Below, one piece after another: positions 7,528-16,024 of a stretch of 64,000 nt of DNA. Both the position numbers and the translations under genes were made by a program. Under the pieces are notes generated by a model that was not told the DNA's origin, ran no database searches, and saw nothing but the letters and a program-made list of their open reading frames with translations. The stretch lies in assembly GCA_036620675.1 (NCBI GenBank), contig JAZHEE010000021.1. One strand, written 5' to 3'. This DNA comes from Jejubacter sp036620675 (GTDB lineage Bacteria > Pseudomonadota > Gammaproteobacteria > Enterobacterales > Enterobacteriaceae). The first letter of the stretch is position 1. Every line of letters starts with the position of its first letter.

Positions 7528-9555
7528 ATGAACCTGAGCTGGCTTGAGTGGCGCAACACGCCATGGGGCAAGGCGACGACGGGCCAGTGGCGCTATGCGC
7601 TACGTAACAGTATCGCTATGTGTCTGGCGCTAAGTATCGCCTACGCTCTCTCACTGGATCAGCCCTACTGGGCGATGACTTCCGCCGCGGTAGTAAGTTT
7701 CCCGACCGTCGGCGGCGTTATCAGTAAAAGCCTCGGCCGTATCGCCGGCAGTATTATCGGCGCCACCGCATCGCTGATCATTGCCGGGCACACCCTGAAC
7801 GATCCCTGGCTGTTCACCTTCGCAATGGCCGCCTGGCTGGCCACCTGCACCTGGGTTTCCTGTCAGTACCAGAACAACGTCGCCTATGCCTTCGCACTGG
7901 CGGGCTATACCGCGGCCATTATCGCCTTCCCGATGGTCAACACCCTGGAAACCACCGAACTGTGGGATATCGCCCAGGCCAGGGTATGCGAAGTGATCGT
8001 CGGGATTCTGTGCGGCGCCTTCATGATGATGGTGCTGCCGAGCACCTCGGACGGCGAAGCGCTGCTTAAAGCACTAAAGAGTATGCATGACCGGCTGCTG
8101 GAGCATGCCAGCATGCTGTGGAAACCGGAAACCAGCGACGCCATTCGTACCGCCCACGAAAGTATTATCAGCCAGATCCTGACCATGAATCTGCTGCGCA
8201 TTCAGGCCTTCTGGAGCCATTACCGTTTCCGCCAACAGAACCAGTTGCTCAATTACCTGCTGCATCAGCAACTGCGGCTGACCAGCATTATTTCCAGCGT
8301 GCGACGGATGCTCGTTAACTGGCCGGAGGCGCCTGCCCATCTGTGGCCGCAGCTGGAAAACCTGCTGCGCGAACTGGCGCGCCCGGAAGTCAGCAAATAT
8401 GAGATAGCCCGGCTGCTTCAGCAAATGATGCCGGCGAGCCCCGACGATTACCGCCACCGGGCGTTCTGGCTCAGGCTGCGTTATTTCTGCTGGCTGTGGC
8501 TGAACGGCCGTCGCTGGCTATGGCGGCTGGAGACCGCCACCCCGGTGGAATCACTCAACCCGCCTGGCGCCCCTTCTCTTGCCCGCCATACCGATAATGC
8601 GGAAAACAGCTGGAGCGCATTTCGAACCTTCTGCGTTATCACCCTGACCGGCGCCTGGTGCATCGCCACCCAGTGGGAGGCCGGCAGCGCGGCCATGACT
8701 CTGGCCGCCATCTGCTGCGTGCTCTACTCCGCCTCACCTTCTCCGGTCGGCTCGGTCACTATGCTGTTGCGTACCCTGGGGCTGCTATCGCTGTTCAGCT
8801 TTATGGTCAAATTCGGTCTGATGATTCAGATTACCGAGCTGTGGCAGTTCCTGATCTTTCTGCTGCCGCTGCTGGTCACCATGCAGTTTTTTAAACTGCA
8901 GCACAAAAAATACGCCGGGCTGTGGGGGCAACTGATCGTCTTTATGGGCTCGTTTATCTCGGTGACCAATCCCCCCGAATATGATTTTGCCGACTTCCTG
9001 AATACCAATCTGGCCAAGGTGATCGGCGTGGCACTGTGCTGGGTGGCGTTTTCTCTGCTGCGCCCAAGCTCCGATAAACGCAAAGGACGGCGTCATATTC
9101 GCGCCCTGCGCCGTGGCTTTATCGACCAGCTCAGCCGCCACCCGCAGCGTAGCGAAGGCGCTTTTGAGTCGCTGGTTTACCATCACGTCAGTCAGCTCAG
9201 TAACAGTAAAGACGAACAATCGCGACGCTGGCTGCTACGCTGGGGAGTGGTGCTGCTGAACTGTTCTCACGTGGTGTGGCAATTGCGCGAATGGGAATCG
9301 CGTTCCGATCCGCTCTCACGAGTAAGGGATGTTTGCATCACCACCCTGCGCGACGTGATGAGCGAACGGGGCGTTCGCCAGCGACCGCTGGCCGGGGCGC
9401 TGGCAGAACTACAGAGAATGTGCGACGCACTGTCCCGGCATCATAATCCGGTAGCCCGGGATCTGGCGGGGATTATCTGGCGCCTGCACGGTTCGCTTCA
9501 GCAGCTGGAACAGGCGGTACCTGCCGATGAGGCACCGCCGAAGGCAACGTCTTAA
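7528..9555 (+). CDS. ydhK: FUSC-family efflux protein YdhK
   Basis: 675-residue inner membrane protein of the fusaric acid resistance/AaeB family. Two hydrophobic blocks (about residues 25-170 and 365-510) flank and follow large soluble segments, the usual FUSC duplication. It starts five bases after the ydhJ stop, as the third gene of ydhIJK, presumed to export small organic acids or aromatic compounds. Substrate unknown. Its stop codon overlaps that of the convergent sodC gene by three bases. Confidence 0.92.
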   Translation: MNLSWLEWRNTPWGKATTGQWRYALRNSIAMCLALSIAYALSLDQPYWAMTSAAVVSFPTVGGVISKSLGRIAGSIIGATASLIIAGHTLNDPWLFTFAMAAWLATCTWVSCQYQNNVAYAFALAGYTAAIIAFPMVNTLETTELWDIAQARVCEVIVGILCGAFMMMVLPSTSDGEALLKALKSMHDRLLEHASMLWKPETSDAIRTAHESIISQILTMNLLRIQAFWSHYRFRQQNQLLNYLLHQQLRLTSIISSVRRMLVNWPEAPAHLWPQLENLLRELARPEVSKYEIARLLQQMMPASPDDYRHRAFWLRLRYFCWLWLNGRRWLWRLETATPVESLNPPGAPSLARHTDNAENSWSAFRTFCVITLTGAWCIATQWEAGSAAMTLAAICCVLYSASPSPVGSVTMLLRTLGLLSLFSFMVKFGLMIQITELWQFLIFLLPLLVTMQFFKLQHKKYAGLWGQLIVFMGSFISVTNPPEYDFADFLNTNLAKVIGVALCWVAFSLLRPSSDKRKGRRHIRALRRGFIDQLSRHPQRSEGAFESLVYHHVSQLSNSKDEQSRRWLLRWGVVLLNCSHVVWQLREWESRSDPLSRVRDVCITTLRDVMSERGVRQRPLAGALAELQRMCDALSRHHNPVARDLAGIIWRLHGSLQQLEQAVPADEAPPKATS

Positions 9556-10073
9556 CCGATAACGCCACAGGCGAAGCGTGCGCCGCCGCCGCCCAGCGGT
9601 TTCGGCGAGTCGGACATATTATCGCCGCCCACGTGAATCATCAGCGCCCTGCCTTTGATCTCATCCAGCGACTTCAGGCGCGGCGCGGTTACCGGCATCG
9701 TCGCGCTGCCGTCCTGGCTCACCGTCAGTACCGGCAGATCGCCCAGGTGGCCATCGCCCTGGGGCCCCAGGTGCTTGCCGGTATTGTGGGGATCGAAGTG
9801 ACCGCCTGCAGCGCCGGCGGGCGTCAGCTTACCGTCGATAGTTTTGGGATCGCAACTGCCATTAGCGTGAATATGGAAGCCGTGCTCACCGCCCGGCAGC
9901 CCTTTCAGATCCGGCGTAAAGGTGAGCCCATTAGCACTTTCGCTAATGGTTACCGTACCGATGGCGTCGCCCGCTCCCTGCCCGGTCGCCAGTTTCATCT
10001 CTACTTTCTCGCTTGCCGCCAGTGCCGCACCACAGGCCACCAGCAGAGCCAGGCCCAGAGTTAATCGCTTCAT
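9552..10073 (-). CDS. sodC: Periplasmic Cu/Zn superoxide dismutase
   Basis: 173-residue precursor with a signal peptide (MKRLTLGLALLVACGAALAA). Copper ligands are visible in GFHIHANGSC and the zinc loop in AGGHFDPHNTGKHLGP...GHLGDLP; the late segment HVGGDN adds the last His, and GGARFACGVIG closes the fold and the conserved disulfide. It removes superoxide in the periplasm. The cytosolic iron enzyme sodB is absent from its usual place downstream (between mepH and ydhP). Confidence 0.95.
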   Translation of the reverse strand: MKRLTLGLALLVACGAALAASEKVEMKLATGQGAGDAIGTVTISESANGLTFTPDLKGLPGGEHGFHIHANGSCDPKTIDGKLTPAGAAGGHFDPHNTGKHLGPQGDGHLGDLPVLTVSQDGSATMPVTAPRLKSLDEIKGRALMIHVGGDNMSDSPKPLGGGGARFACGVIG

Positions 10074-10174
10074 CGTTTTCTCTTCTCCTTAAGTTTTACA
10101 GAATGTCTGGCTAAGCATAGCCAGCCTGACCACAACATGCTGCCAGGCGAATCATCTTTTTGACCGTCAGAAAA

Positions 10175-10414
10175 TTAAAACAAGGTGGGTTGCTCAGGCG
10201 GATCCTGTTCCGGCCCTTTCGCGGCACGCAGCTTACGCAGCCAGCGCTGGCGACACAGGCGCAGCACCTCACGCTTTTGGGCATCGCTCATTGTTTGCCA
10301 GCTAAAGCGTTCATCGCGACTGCGCATACAGCCGCGGCAGTAACCGCGCTCGTCCGACTGACAAATGCCGCGGCAGGGACTCTGGACGGGGAAAAATTCA
10401 AGTTGCTCAGCCAC
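10175..10414 (-). CDS. ydhL: DUF1289 protein YdhL
   Basis: 79-residue protein with the DUF1289 cysteine pattern SPCRGICQSDERGYCRGCMR, likely a small metal-binding module, and the tail EQPTLF. Function unknown. I place the start at GTG 10414 (VAEQLEFFPV) because AGAGG lies six bases upstream and the E. coli protein begins at the same point (MAEQLEFF). An ATG seven codons upstream (10435) has no ribosome binding site. Divergent from the phosphoethanolamine transferase. Confidence 0.85.
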   Translation of the reverse strand: MAEQLEFFPVQSPCRGICQSDERGYCRGCMRSRDERFSWQTMSDAQKREVLRLCRQRWLRKLRAAKGPEQDPPEQPTLF

Positions 10415-10566
10415 GATACGCCTCTTTAACGACATTGCTACAATTGAAGCCCCTCAGGCGCTGTGATGCAAGCGTGACGGTACAAATTTCATTCACCAGG
10501 ATGTTAAGGTCTGATTAATCTTTTCTCAGCAAACTGTGCGCAGCCACCGTACAGGAAGAGATCCCG

Positions 10567-12219
10567 ATGCTGCTGAAAAATAAGTTACAGTGTAACGATT
10601 TATTATTTAATTTGTTGTGCGCTGCCCTCTTTACCTTAATGAATATGCTATTTATCCATCGTAGCTGGCAGGCCATTTCCCCCCATTCACCGCACGCGTT
10701 TTTCTTTGCCGCTTCTGTGCCGATGGTGCTGTTTTGCGCCTGGCTTGCGATCTTCAGCCTGCTCGCCCTGCCGCTGCTGCGTAAACCCCTGCTGGCTGTG
10801 CTGATCGTCGGCTGTGCCGTCGCCAACTATTTTATGTATAGCTACAGTGCGGTCATCGATACCAATATGATGCGCAACGTTTTCGAAACCGATACCCAGG
10901 AGGCGATGGCGCTCATTACGCCGCAGTTAATTCTATGGCTGGGGCTGGTCGGGCTGCTCCCGGCGGCACTCATCTGCGCCCTGCGTATCCGCCGCGCTAC
11001 CAACTGGTGGTATCCGCTATGCACCCGGCTGCTGACCCTGCTGCTCAGCCTGCTGGTGATTCTGCTGGTAGCCGCGCTGTTTTATAAAGACTATGCCTCA
11101 CTGTTTCGCAATACCAAAGGCATTGCCAAACTGGTTACCCCCCCAAATTACATCAGCGGCCTGATAAATTACAGTAAGGAGCGCTGGTTCGCTGGCGATC
11201 AGAACCTGATTCATATCGGTGAAGATGCCGGACGCGGCGGCACGCTTGCGAAGGCCAGTAAGAAAACGGTGCTGATTGTGTTGGTTGGCGAGGCTTCCCG
11301 GGCGCAGAATTACTCGCTGGGCGGTTATAACCGTGAAACCAATCCGGAACTTAAAAAACAAAACGTCATTTGGTTTGATAATGCCACCTCCTGCGGCACC
11401 GAAACGGCGGTATCGGTGCCCTGCATGTTTTCAGGCATGACCCGCGCGGGCTACGACGCCGGTACTGCCCGCCACCGGGAAGGACTGATGGACGTGCTGG
11501 CTCACGCGGGTATCAACGTGCTGTGGCGCGATAACGACGGCGGCTGTAAAGGCGCCTGCGACCGAATCCCCCACACCAATATGACGCTCTGGAACCTGCC
11601 GGAATGGTGCAGCAAAGGCAGCTGTCAGGATGACGCCCTGCTTTACCGCCTCGATAATATCCTCGACGGCGTGCAAAAAGACACCACCATCGTCCTGCAC
11701 CTGATGGGCAGCCACGGCCCGGCTTATTACCGCCGCTACCCGCCGCAGTTCCGGCATTTTACGCCTACCTGCGACAGTAACCAGATTCAGGAGTGCAGTC
11801 GCCAGGCGCTGGTAAACACCTACGACAACACTATTTTATATACCGACGATGTGGTTAGCCGCGTTATTGATAAGTTGCGTAACCGTCAGGACAGGCTTAA
11901 CGGCGCATTGATCTATCTTTCCGACCATGGCGAATCGCTGGGCGAAGAGGAGCTGTATCTGCACGGTACGCCGCGTATGCTGGCACCGGATGAACAGATC
12001 GACATTCCGTTTCTGTTCTGGCTGTCTGAAGACTATGTACGCCAGACCGGAACTGACAGCGCCTGTCTGCGCCAGAAGGCCCGTAGCACAACGATATCCC
12101 AGGATAATCTGTTTGATACCGTGCTGGGGATGATGGATGTCCGTACCCGGATTTACCGCCCCGGACTGGATCTGTTGAGCGATTGCCGTAGCGCGCCCGA
12201 GCGCCTTGCGCGGGGGTAA
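10567..12219 (+). CDS. EptA/MCR-type lipid A phosphoethanolamine transferase
   Basis: 550-residue inner membrane enzyme with five N-terminal transmembrane helices (to about residue 175) and a periplasmic alkaline-phosphatase-like domain. MCR-type residues are in place: Glu242 (GEASRAQNY), nucleophile Thr280 (SCGTETAVSVPCMF), His383 (GSHGPAYY), Asp453-His454 (LSDHGESLG) and His466 (YLHGTPR), plus paired cysteines for the disulfides. Members transfer phosphoethanolamine from phosphatidylethanolamine to lipid A, lowering polymyxin binding. E. coli has no gene here; it lies between ydhL and nemR. It may be an intrinsic eptA paralogue rather than a mobile mcr; no IS or transposase adjoins it. Confidence 0.9.
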   Translation: MLLKNKLQCNDLLFNLLCAALFTLMNMLFIHRSWQAISPHSPHAFFFAASVPMVLFCAWLAIFSLLALPLLRKPLLAVLIVGCAVANYFMYSYSAVIDTNMMRNVFETDTQEAMALITPQLILWLGLVGLLPAALICALRIRRATNWWYPLCTRLLTLLLSLLVILLVAALFYKDYASLFRNTKGIAKLVTPPNYISGLINYSKERWFAGDQNLIHIGEDAGRGGTLAKASKKTVLIVLVGEASRAQNYSLGGYNRETNPELKKQNVIWFDNATSCGTETAVSVPCMFSGMTRAGYDAGTARHREGLMDVLAHAGINVLWRDNDGGCKGACDRIPHTNMTLWNLPEWCSKGSCQDDALLYRLDNILDGVQKDTTIVLHLMGSHGPAYYRRYPPQFRHFTPTCDSNQIQECSRQALVNTYDNTILYTDDVVSRVIDKLRNRQDRLNGALIYLSDHGESLGEEELYLHGTPRMLAPDEQIDIPFLFWLSEDYVRQTGTDSACLRQKARSTTISQDNLFDTVLGMMDVRTRIYRPGLDLLSDCRSAPERLARG

Positions 12220-12241
12220 AGAGCCTGGTAGAGTGGCGCTT

Positions 12242-12832
12242 ATGAGCAAACATTCTGAATATGATACCCGCGAACACCTGCTCGCCACTGGCGAGCAGCT
12301 CTGCCTGCGTCTGGGTTTTACCGGCATGGGACTGAGCGAGCTGTTGCGCACCGCCGGCGTGCCGCGCGGATCGTTTTACCACTATTTCCGTTCGAAAGAG
12401 GCTTTCGGCGTTGAAATGCTGAAACGTTATTACGCCTGCGCCAACCAGCGCATGCGCGATGCCTTTGCCCCGGGCGAAACACCCGCCAGCACGCTGCTGC
12501 TTGACTGGTACCACCAGGCGCTGGCGCACTTCTGCCGCAGCGGCATGATCGGCGACTGTCTGACGGTGAAACTTTCCGCCGAAGTCTGCGATCTGTCGGA
12601 AGAGATGCGCGAAGCGCTGGAGCAGGGATCGTCGCAGGTAATCGCCATGCTGACTGAGATAGTTAGCCGGGCTCAGCGGGAAGAAGGATTAATGAAAGGC
12701 GACGACCCCGCGAGTCTGGCCAACGCTCTTTACGCTCTGTGGCTGGGCGCCAGCCTGCAGGCTAAAATTTCGCGCAGCGCCATGCCGCTGGAAAGCGCGC
12801 AGGCGCAGGTCAGCCGACTGCTGCGCGGCTAA
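12242..12832 (+). CDS. nemR: Electrophile/HOCl-sensing repressor NemR
   Basis: 196-residue TetR-family repressor. The N-terminal helix-turn-helix (GFTGMGLSELLRTAGVPRGSFYHYF) is followed by a ligand domain that holds Cys98, Cys106 and Cys116. Cys106 (GDCLTVKLSAEVC) corresponds to the redox-sensing cysteine of E. coli NemR that responds to bleach and electrophiles such as methylglyoxal. Start 12242 matches the E. coli protein; an ATG 12 codons upstream lies in the end of the preceding gene. It leads the detoxification cluster nemR-nemA-gloA. Confidence 0.95.
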   Translation: MSKHSEYDTREHLLATGEQLCLRLGFTGMGLSELLRTAGVPRGSFYHYFRSKEAFGVEMLKRYYACANQRMRDAFAPGETPASTLLLDWYHQALAHFCRSGMIGDCLTVKLSAEVCDLSEEMREALEQGSSQVIAMLTEIVSRAQREEGLMKGDDPASLANALYALWLGASLQAKISRSAMPLESAQAQVSRLLRG

Positions 12833-12881
12833 AAATTCAGGCGGCGGTATACAAACCGGCGCTTTTTCTTTATCCTGCAAC

Positions 12882-12896
12882 TAGACGACCGGTCTA
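12882..12896. promoter_or_regulatory. NemR operator upstream of nemA
   Basis: TAGAC-N5-GTCTA is a perfect 15-bp inverted repeat (arms of five, centre GACCG) 18 bases before nemA, resembling the palindromic NemR box known ahead of nemR in E. coli. I see no equivalent palindrome upstream of nemR here, so repression may act directly on nemA. Confidence 0.6.
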
Positions 12897-12914
12897 CTCA
12901 ACACAGGAGTTAGC

Positions 12915-14018
12915 ATGTCAGACCAACACCAGAAACTGTTTAGCCCCTTAAAGATGGGGGCCATTGACATCCCTAACCGGGTGATTATGGCCCCCCTGAC
13001 TCGCCTGCGCAGCATTGAGCCGGGCGATATACCCACGCCGCTAATGGGTGAATATTACCGCCAGCGCGCCAGCGCCGGGCTTATCATCAGCGAAGCAACC
13101 CAGATTTCCGCTCAGGCGAAAGGCTATGCCGGCGCTCCCGGGCTGCACAGCCAGCAGCAAATCGAGGCCTGGCGCCGTATTACCGACGGCGTTCATGCCG
13201 AAGGCGGCCATATCGCCGTTCAGCTATGGCATACCGGTCGTATCTCGCATAACAGCGTGCAGCCCGAAGGCAAGGCGCCGGTCGCCCCTTCCGCTATCCG
13301 CGCCGAAGGCCGTACCAGCCTGCGTGATGAGAACGGCAAAACCATTCGCGTGGACACCTCTATGCCGCGCGCCCTCGAACGTGACGAAATCCCCGGTATC
13401 ATCGCCGACTTCCGCAAAGCGGTAGAAAACGCCCGGGAAGCCGGTTTCGACATGGTGGAGCTGCACGGTGCCCACGGCTACCTGATTCACCAGTTCCTCT
13501 CTCCGGCATCCAACCAGCGCGAAGACGAATACGGCGGCAGCATTGAGAATCGCACCCGTTTTGCGCTGGAAGTGGTGGATGCCGCCATTGCGGACTGGAG
13601 CGCCGGGCGCATCGGGATTCGTATTTCCCCCCTGGGGCCGTTCAATGGGCTGGACAACGGCCCGGATCAGGAAGAAGCCGCGCTGTATCTGATTGATGAA
13701 CTGAATAAGCGCAAACTGGCCTATCTGCACGTTTCCGAGCCGGACTGGGCGGGCGGCGAACCCTACAGCGACGCATTCCGCCGCCAGGTTCGCGAACGCT
13801 TCAGCGGCGTGATTATCGGCGCCGGCGCCTACACCCGCGAAAAGGCCGAGCAGATGATTGAGGCTGGCTATATTGATGCCGCCGCTTTCGGTCGCGACTG
13901 GATAGCCAATCCGGATCTGGTGGCGCGCCTGCGTAAAAACGCCCCGCTTAACCCGCAGCGCACGGAAAGCTTCTACGGCGGCGGCGCTGAAGGTTACACC
14001 GATTACCCCACGCTCTGA
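12915..14018 (+). CDS. nemA: N-ethylmaleimide reductase (Old Yellow Enzyme family)
   Basis: 367-residue FMN-dependent flavoprotein that uses NADPH to reduce activated alkenes, nitro compounds and glyoxal-type electrophiles. Family features include NRVIMAPLTRLRS, the substrate pair in ELHGAHGYLIHQFLSP (residues near 180-195) and the FMN phosphate segment GAGAYTREKAEQMIEAGYIDAAAFGR. Length equals E. coli NemA (365) within two residues. It lies behind nemR and ahead of gloA, which detoxifies methylglyoxal. Confidence 0.95.
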   Translation: MSDQHQKLFSPLKMGAIDIPNRVIMAPLTRLRSIEPGDIPTPLMGEYYRQRASAGLIISEATQISAQAKGYAGAPGLHSQQQIEAWRRITDGVHAEGGHIAVQLWHTGRISHNSVQPEGKAPVAPSAIRAEGRTSLRDENGKTIRVDTSMPRALERDEIPGIIADFRKAVENAREAGFDMVELHGAHGYLIHQFLSPASNQREDEYGGSIENRTRFALEVVDAAIADWSAGRIGIRISPLGPFNGLDNGPDQEEAALYLIDELNKRKLAYLHVSEPDWAGGEPYSDAFRRQVRERFSGVIIGAGAYTREKAEQMIEAGYIDAAAFGRDWIANPDLVARLRKNAPLNPQRTESFYGGGAEGYTDYPTL

Positions 14019-14031
14019 GCCACTGTCATTG

Positions 14032-14055
14032 ATAGCGGCGCCCGTTCGCCGCTAT
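14032..14055 (+). terminator. Hairpin after nemA
   Basis: Perfect 9-bp stem ATAGCGGCG/CGCCGCTAT with a six-base loop 13 bases after the nemA stop. Only ACTCTTTA follows, so it is either a weak terminator or an mRNA-stabilising hairpin before gloA. Confidence 0.45.
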
Positions 14056-14115
14056 ACTCTTTAGCACGTTCTATTATCGACGGATAATAAAAAACCGTTA
14101 AATTACGAGGACTTT

Positions 14116-14523
14116 ATGCGCTTACTCCATACCATGCTGCGCGTTGGCGACCTGCAACGCTCCATTGATTTCTACACTAACGTGCTGGGCATGAAGCTAC
14201 TGCGCACCAGCGAAAACCCGGAATACAAATACTCCCTGGCTTTCGTAGGCTACGGCCCGGAAAGCGAAGAGGCAGTGATTGAGCTGACTTATAACTGGGG
14301 GGTGGACAGCTACGACCTGGGCAACGCCTATGGCCATATTGCCCTGAGCGTGGATAATGCCGCTGAAGCCTGTGACCGTATCCGCAGCAACGGGGGAAAT
14401 GTTACCCGTGAAGCCGGCCCGGTTAAAGGCGGCACCACCGTAATCGCCTTCGTGGAAGATCCGGACGGCTACAAAATCGAGCTTATTGAAGCCAAAGACG
14501 CCGGAAAAGGTCTGGGCAACTAA
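14116..14523 (+). CDS. gloA: Glyoxalase I (lactoylglutathione lyase)
   Basis: 135-residue nickel-dependent enzyme that isomerises the methylglyoxal-glutathione hemithioacetal to S-lactoylglutathione. All four metal ligands of the E. coli enzyme are at the same positions: His5, Glu56, His74 and Glu122. Two vicinal-oxygen-chelate modules make up the protein. GAGGA precedes the ATG. It follows nemA and may share transcripts with it, apart from the hairpin at 14032-14055. Confidence 0.97.
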   Translation: MRLLHTMLRVGDLQRSIDFYTNVLGMKLLRTSENPEYKYSLAFVGYGPESEEAVIELTYNWGVDSYDLGNAYGHIALSVDNAAEACDRIRSNGGNVTREAGPVKGGTTVIAFVEDPDGYKIELIEAKDAGKGLGN

Positions 14524-14530
14524 TCCCTCC

Positions 14531-14548
14531 GGGGCGCTATGGCGCCCC
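14531..14548 (+). terminator. Hairpin after gloA
   Basis: Seven-bp stem GGGGCGC/GCGCCCC with loop TATG directly after gloA. No T run follows (ACTTACTG), so it may only attenuate read-through into rnt. Confidence 0.4.
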
Positions 14549-14620
14549 ACTTACTGCATTAAGCCCTAAAATTTGCCATAATACCCGCTTGCTCGTTTCC
14601 CCCGTAACAAGAGACCCCGG

Positions 14621-15274
14621 ATGTCCGACAACGCTCAACTGAACGGTCTGTGCGACCGCTTTCGCGGCTTTTATCCCGTTGTAATCGACGTGGAAACTGC
14701 CGGTTTTAACGCAAAGACCAACGCCCTTCTGGAAATAGCCGCTATCACGCTCAAGATGGACGAAGACGGCTGGCTGACGACCGACGAAACCCTGCACTTC
14801 CACGTTGAGCCTTTTGAGGGAGCGGTTCTGGAGCCGGAAGCGCTGGCGTTTACCGGTATCGATCCCCATAACCCGCTGCGCGGCGCGGTCAGCGAATACG
14901 ACGCCCTGCACGCCATTTTCAAAATGGTGCGCAAAGGGGTGAAAGCAAGCAACTGCAACCGGGCGATTATGGTGGCGCACAATGCCACTTTCGACCACGG
15001 TTTTATGATGGCAGCGGCGGAGCGCGCCGGTCTGAAACGCAATCCGTTTCATCCGTTTGTCACCTTCGATACCGCCGCCATGAGCGGACTGGCGCTGGGC
15101 CAGACCGTGCTGGCAAAAGCCTGCATCGCCGCCGGGATCGACTTCGACGGCGAACAGGCGCACTCTGCGCTCTACGACACCGAACGCACGGCGCAACTGT
15201 TCTGTGAAATCGTCAACCGCTGGAAGCGGCTGGGCGGCTGGCCGCTGCCTCAGGTCGAAAGCGACGAGGTATAA
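14621..15274 (+). CDS. rnt: Ribonuclease T
   Basis: 217-residue DEDD-family 3'-5' exoribonuclease that trims tRNA and other stable RNA 3' ends and acts in end turnover. The acidic site is visible as Asp23 and Glu25 (VIDVETAGF), an Asp in AHNATFDHGF, and the His/Asp pair in HSALYDTERTAQLF. Length is typical (215 in E. coli). In E. coli the helicase gene lhr follows directly; here a bidirectional terminator and grxD follow instead. Confidence 0.96.
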   Translation: MSDNAQLNGLCDRFRGFYPVVIDVETAGFNAKTNALLEIAAITLKMDEDGWLTTDETLHFHVEPFEGAVLEPEALAFTGIDPHNPLRGAVSEYDALHAIFKMVRKGVKASNCNRAIMVAHNATFDHGFMMAAAERAGLKRNPFHPFVTFDTAAMSGLALGQTVLAKACIAAGIDFDGEQAHSALYDTERTAQLFCEIVNRWKRLGGWPLPQVESDEV

Positions 15275-15285
15275 GTCACAGCCAC

Positions 15286-15317
15286 AAAAAAGGCGGTTCA
15301 TCATGAACCGCCTTTTT
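15286..15317. terminator. Bidirectional rnt/grxD terminator
   Basis: Stem AGGCGGTTCA/TGAACCGCCT with loop TCA is flanked by an A run on the left and a T run on the right. It can terminate rnt on the plus strand and grxD on the minus strand. Confidence 0.85.
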
Positions 15318-15334
15318 ATCAGTCAAAGAGCGAC

Positions 15335-15682
15335 TTATTCCGCGTCGGACTCTTCCGACTTATGCTTTGCGGCGGTTTCTTTGATAAGCGTTTGCAGCTC
15401 GCCGGCCTGATACATCTGGATGATGATATCGCAACCGCCAACCAGTTCGCCTTCCACCCACAGTTGCGGAAAGGTCGGCCAGTTAGCATATTTCGGCAGC
15501 TCGGCGCGAATATCCGGATTCTGCAAAATATCCACGTAGGCGAAGCGCTCGCCGCAGGCGGCCAGCGCCTGAACAGCCTGAGCAGAGAAGCCACAGCTGG
15601 GCAACTTCGGCGACCCCTTCATGTACAGCAGGATGGGGTTCTCGTTAATCTGGCGCTCAATTTTTTCGATAGTGGTGCTCAT
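15335..15682 (-). CDS. grxD: Monothiol glutaredoxin 4
   Basis: 115-residue CGFS-type glutaredoxin (KGSPKLPSCGFSAQA, active Cys near residue 30; later WPTFPQLWVEGELVGGCDI). Such proteins carry a glutathione-ligated 2Fe-2S cluster, often with BolA partners, and take part in iron-sulfur cluster trafficking. Of two close ATGs (15688 and 15682), the second is preferred: GAGGA is nine bases upstream of it but only about three from the first, and it matches the E. coli start. Confidence 0.95.
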   Translation of the reverse strand: MSTTIEKIERQINENPILLYMKGSPKLPSCGFSAQAVQALAACGERFAYVDILQNPDIRAELPKYANWPTFPQLWVEGELVGGCDIIIQMYQAGELQTLIKETAAKHKSEESDAE

Positions 15683-16024
15683 TGTCATGCTTCCTCAAGC
15701 TTTTTACGGCGTTAGCCTTACATTGTAGCCACTCACGGCCAGTGGTAAAACACCCGCTTTCACAGGGTTATCGCCATGACGGCCACGCGTGGGAAAAGCT
15801 GCATACAGAATAACACTTTACTCGCGGGCGCGTGAACATTCCCCAGCCAGGATCGGCACGGTTTTATTCGGTTGATGGTGAAAAAAACGAATAGCCTCCC
15901 CCACCGTCACGTCTGGAAACAAAAAACCCGCTTCCCGCATGCGGTTTCAGTAGATTAAAATCCCCTGACGCTCAGAGACGACGCCGCCCGGCGCCGCACT
16001 AACCATCGTTCAGGAAGATAACGA
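15683..16024. other. grxD-mepH divergent intergenic region
   Basis: 342 bases with no convincing gene. It must contain the promoters of grxD (minus; a -10-like TATTCT can be read near 15808) and mepH (plus). A GC-rich imperfect hairpin with six T on the minus strand lies near 15923-15950, but the stem is only four pairs. Nothing else stands out. Confidence 0.5.

Noticed and set aside
15920..15955. Possible terminator of a minus-strand small RNA upstream of grxD
   Set aside because: Six T on the minus strand but only a four-pair stem; no promoter or conserved body found.
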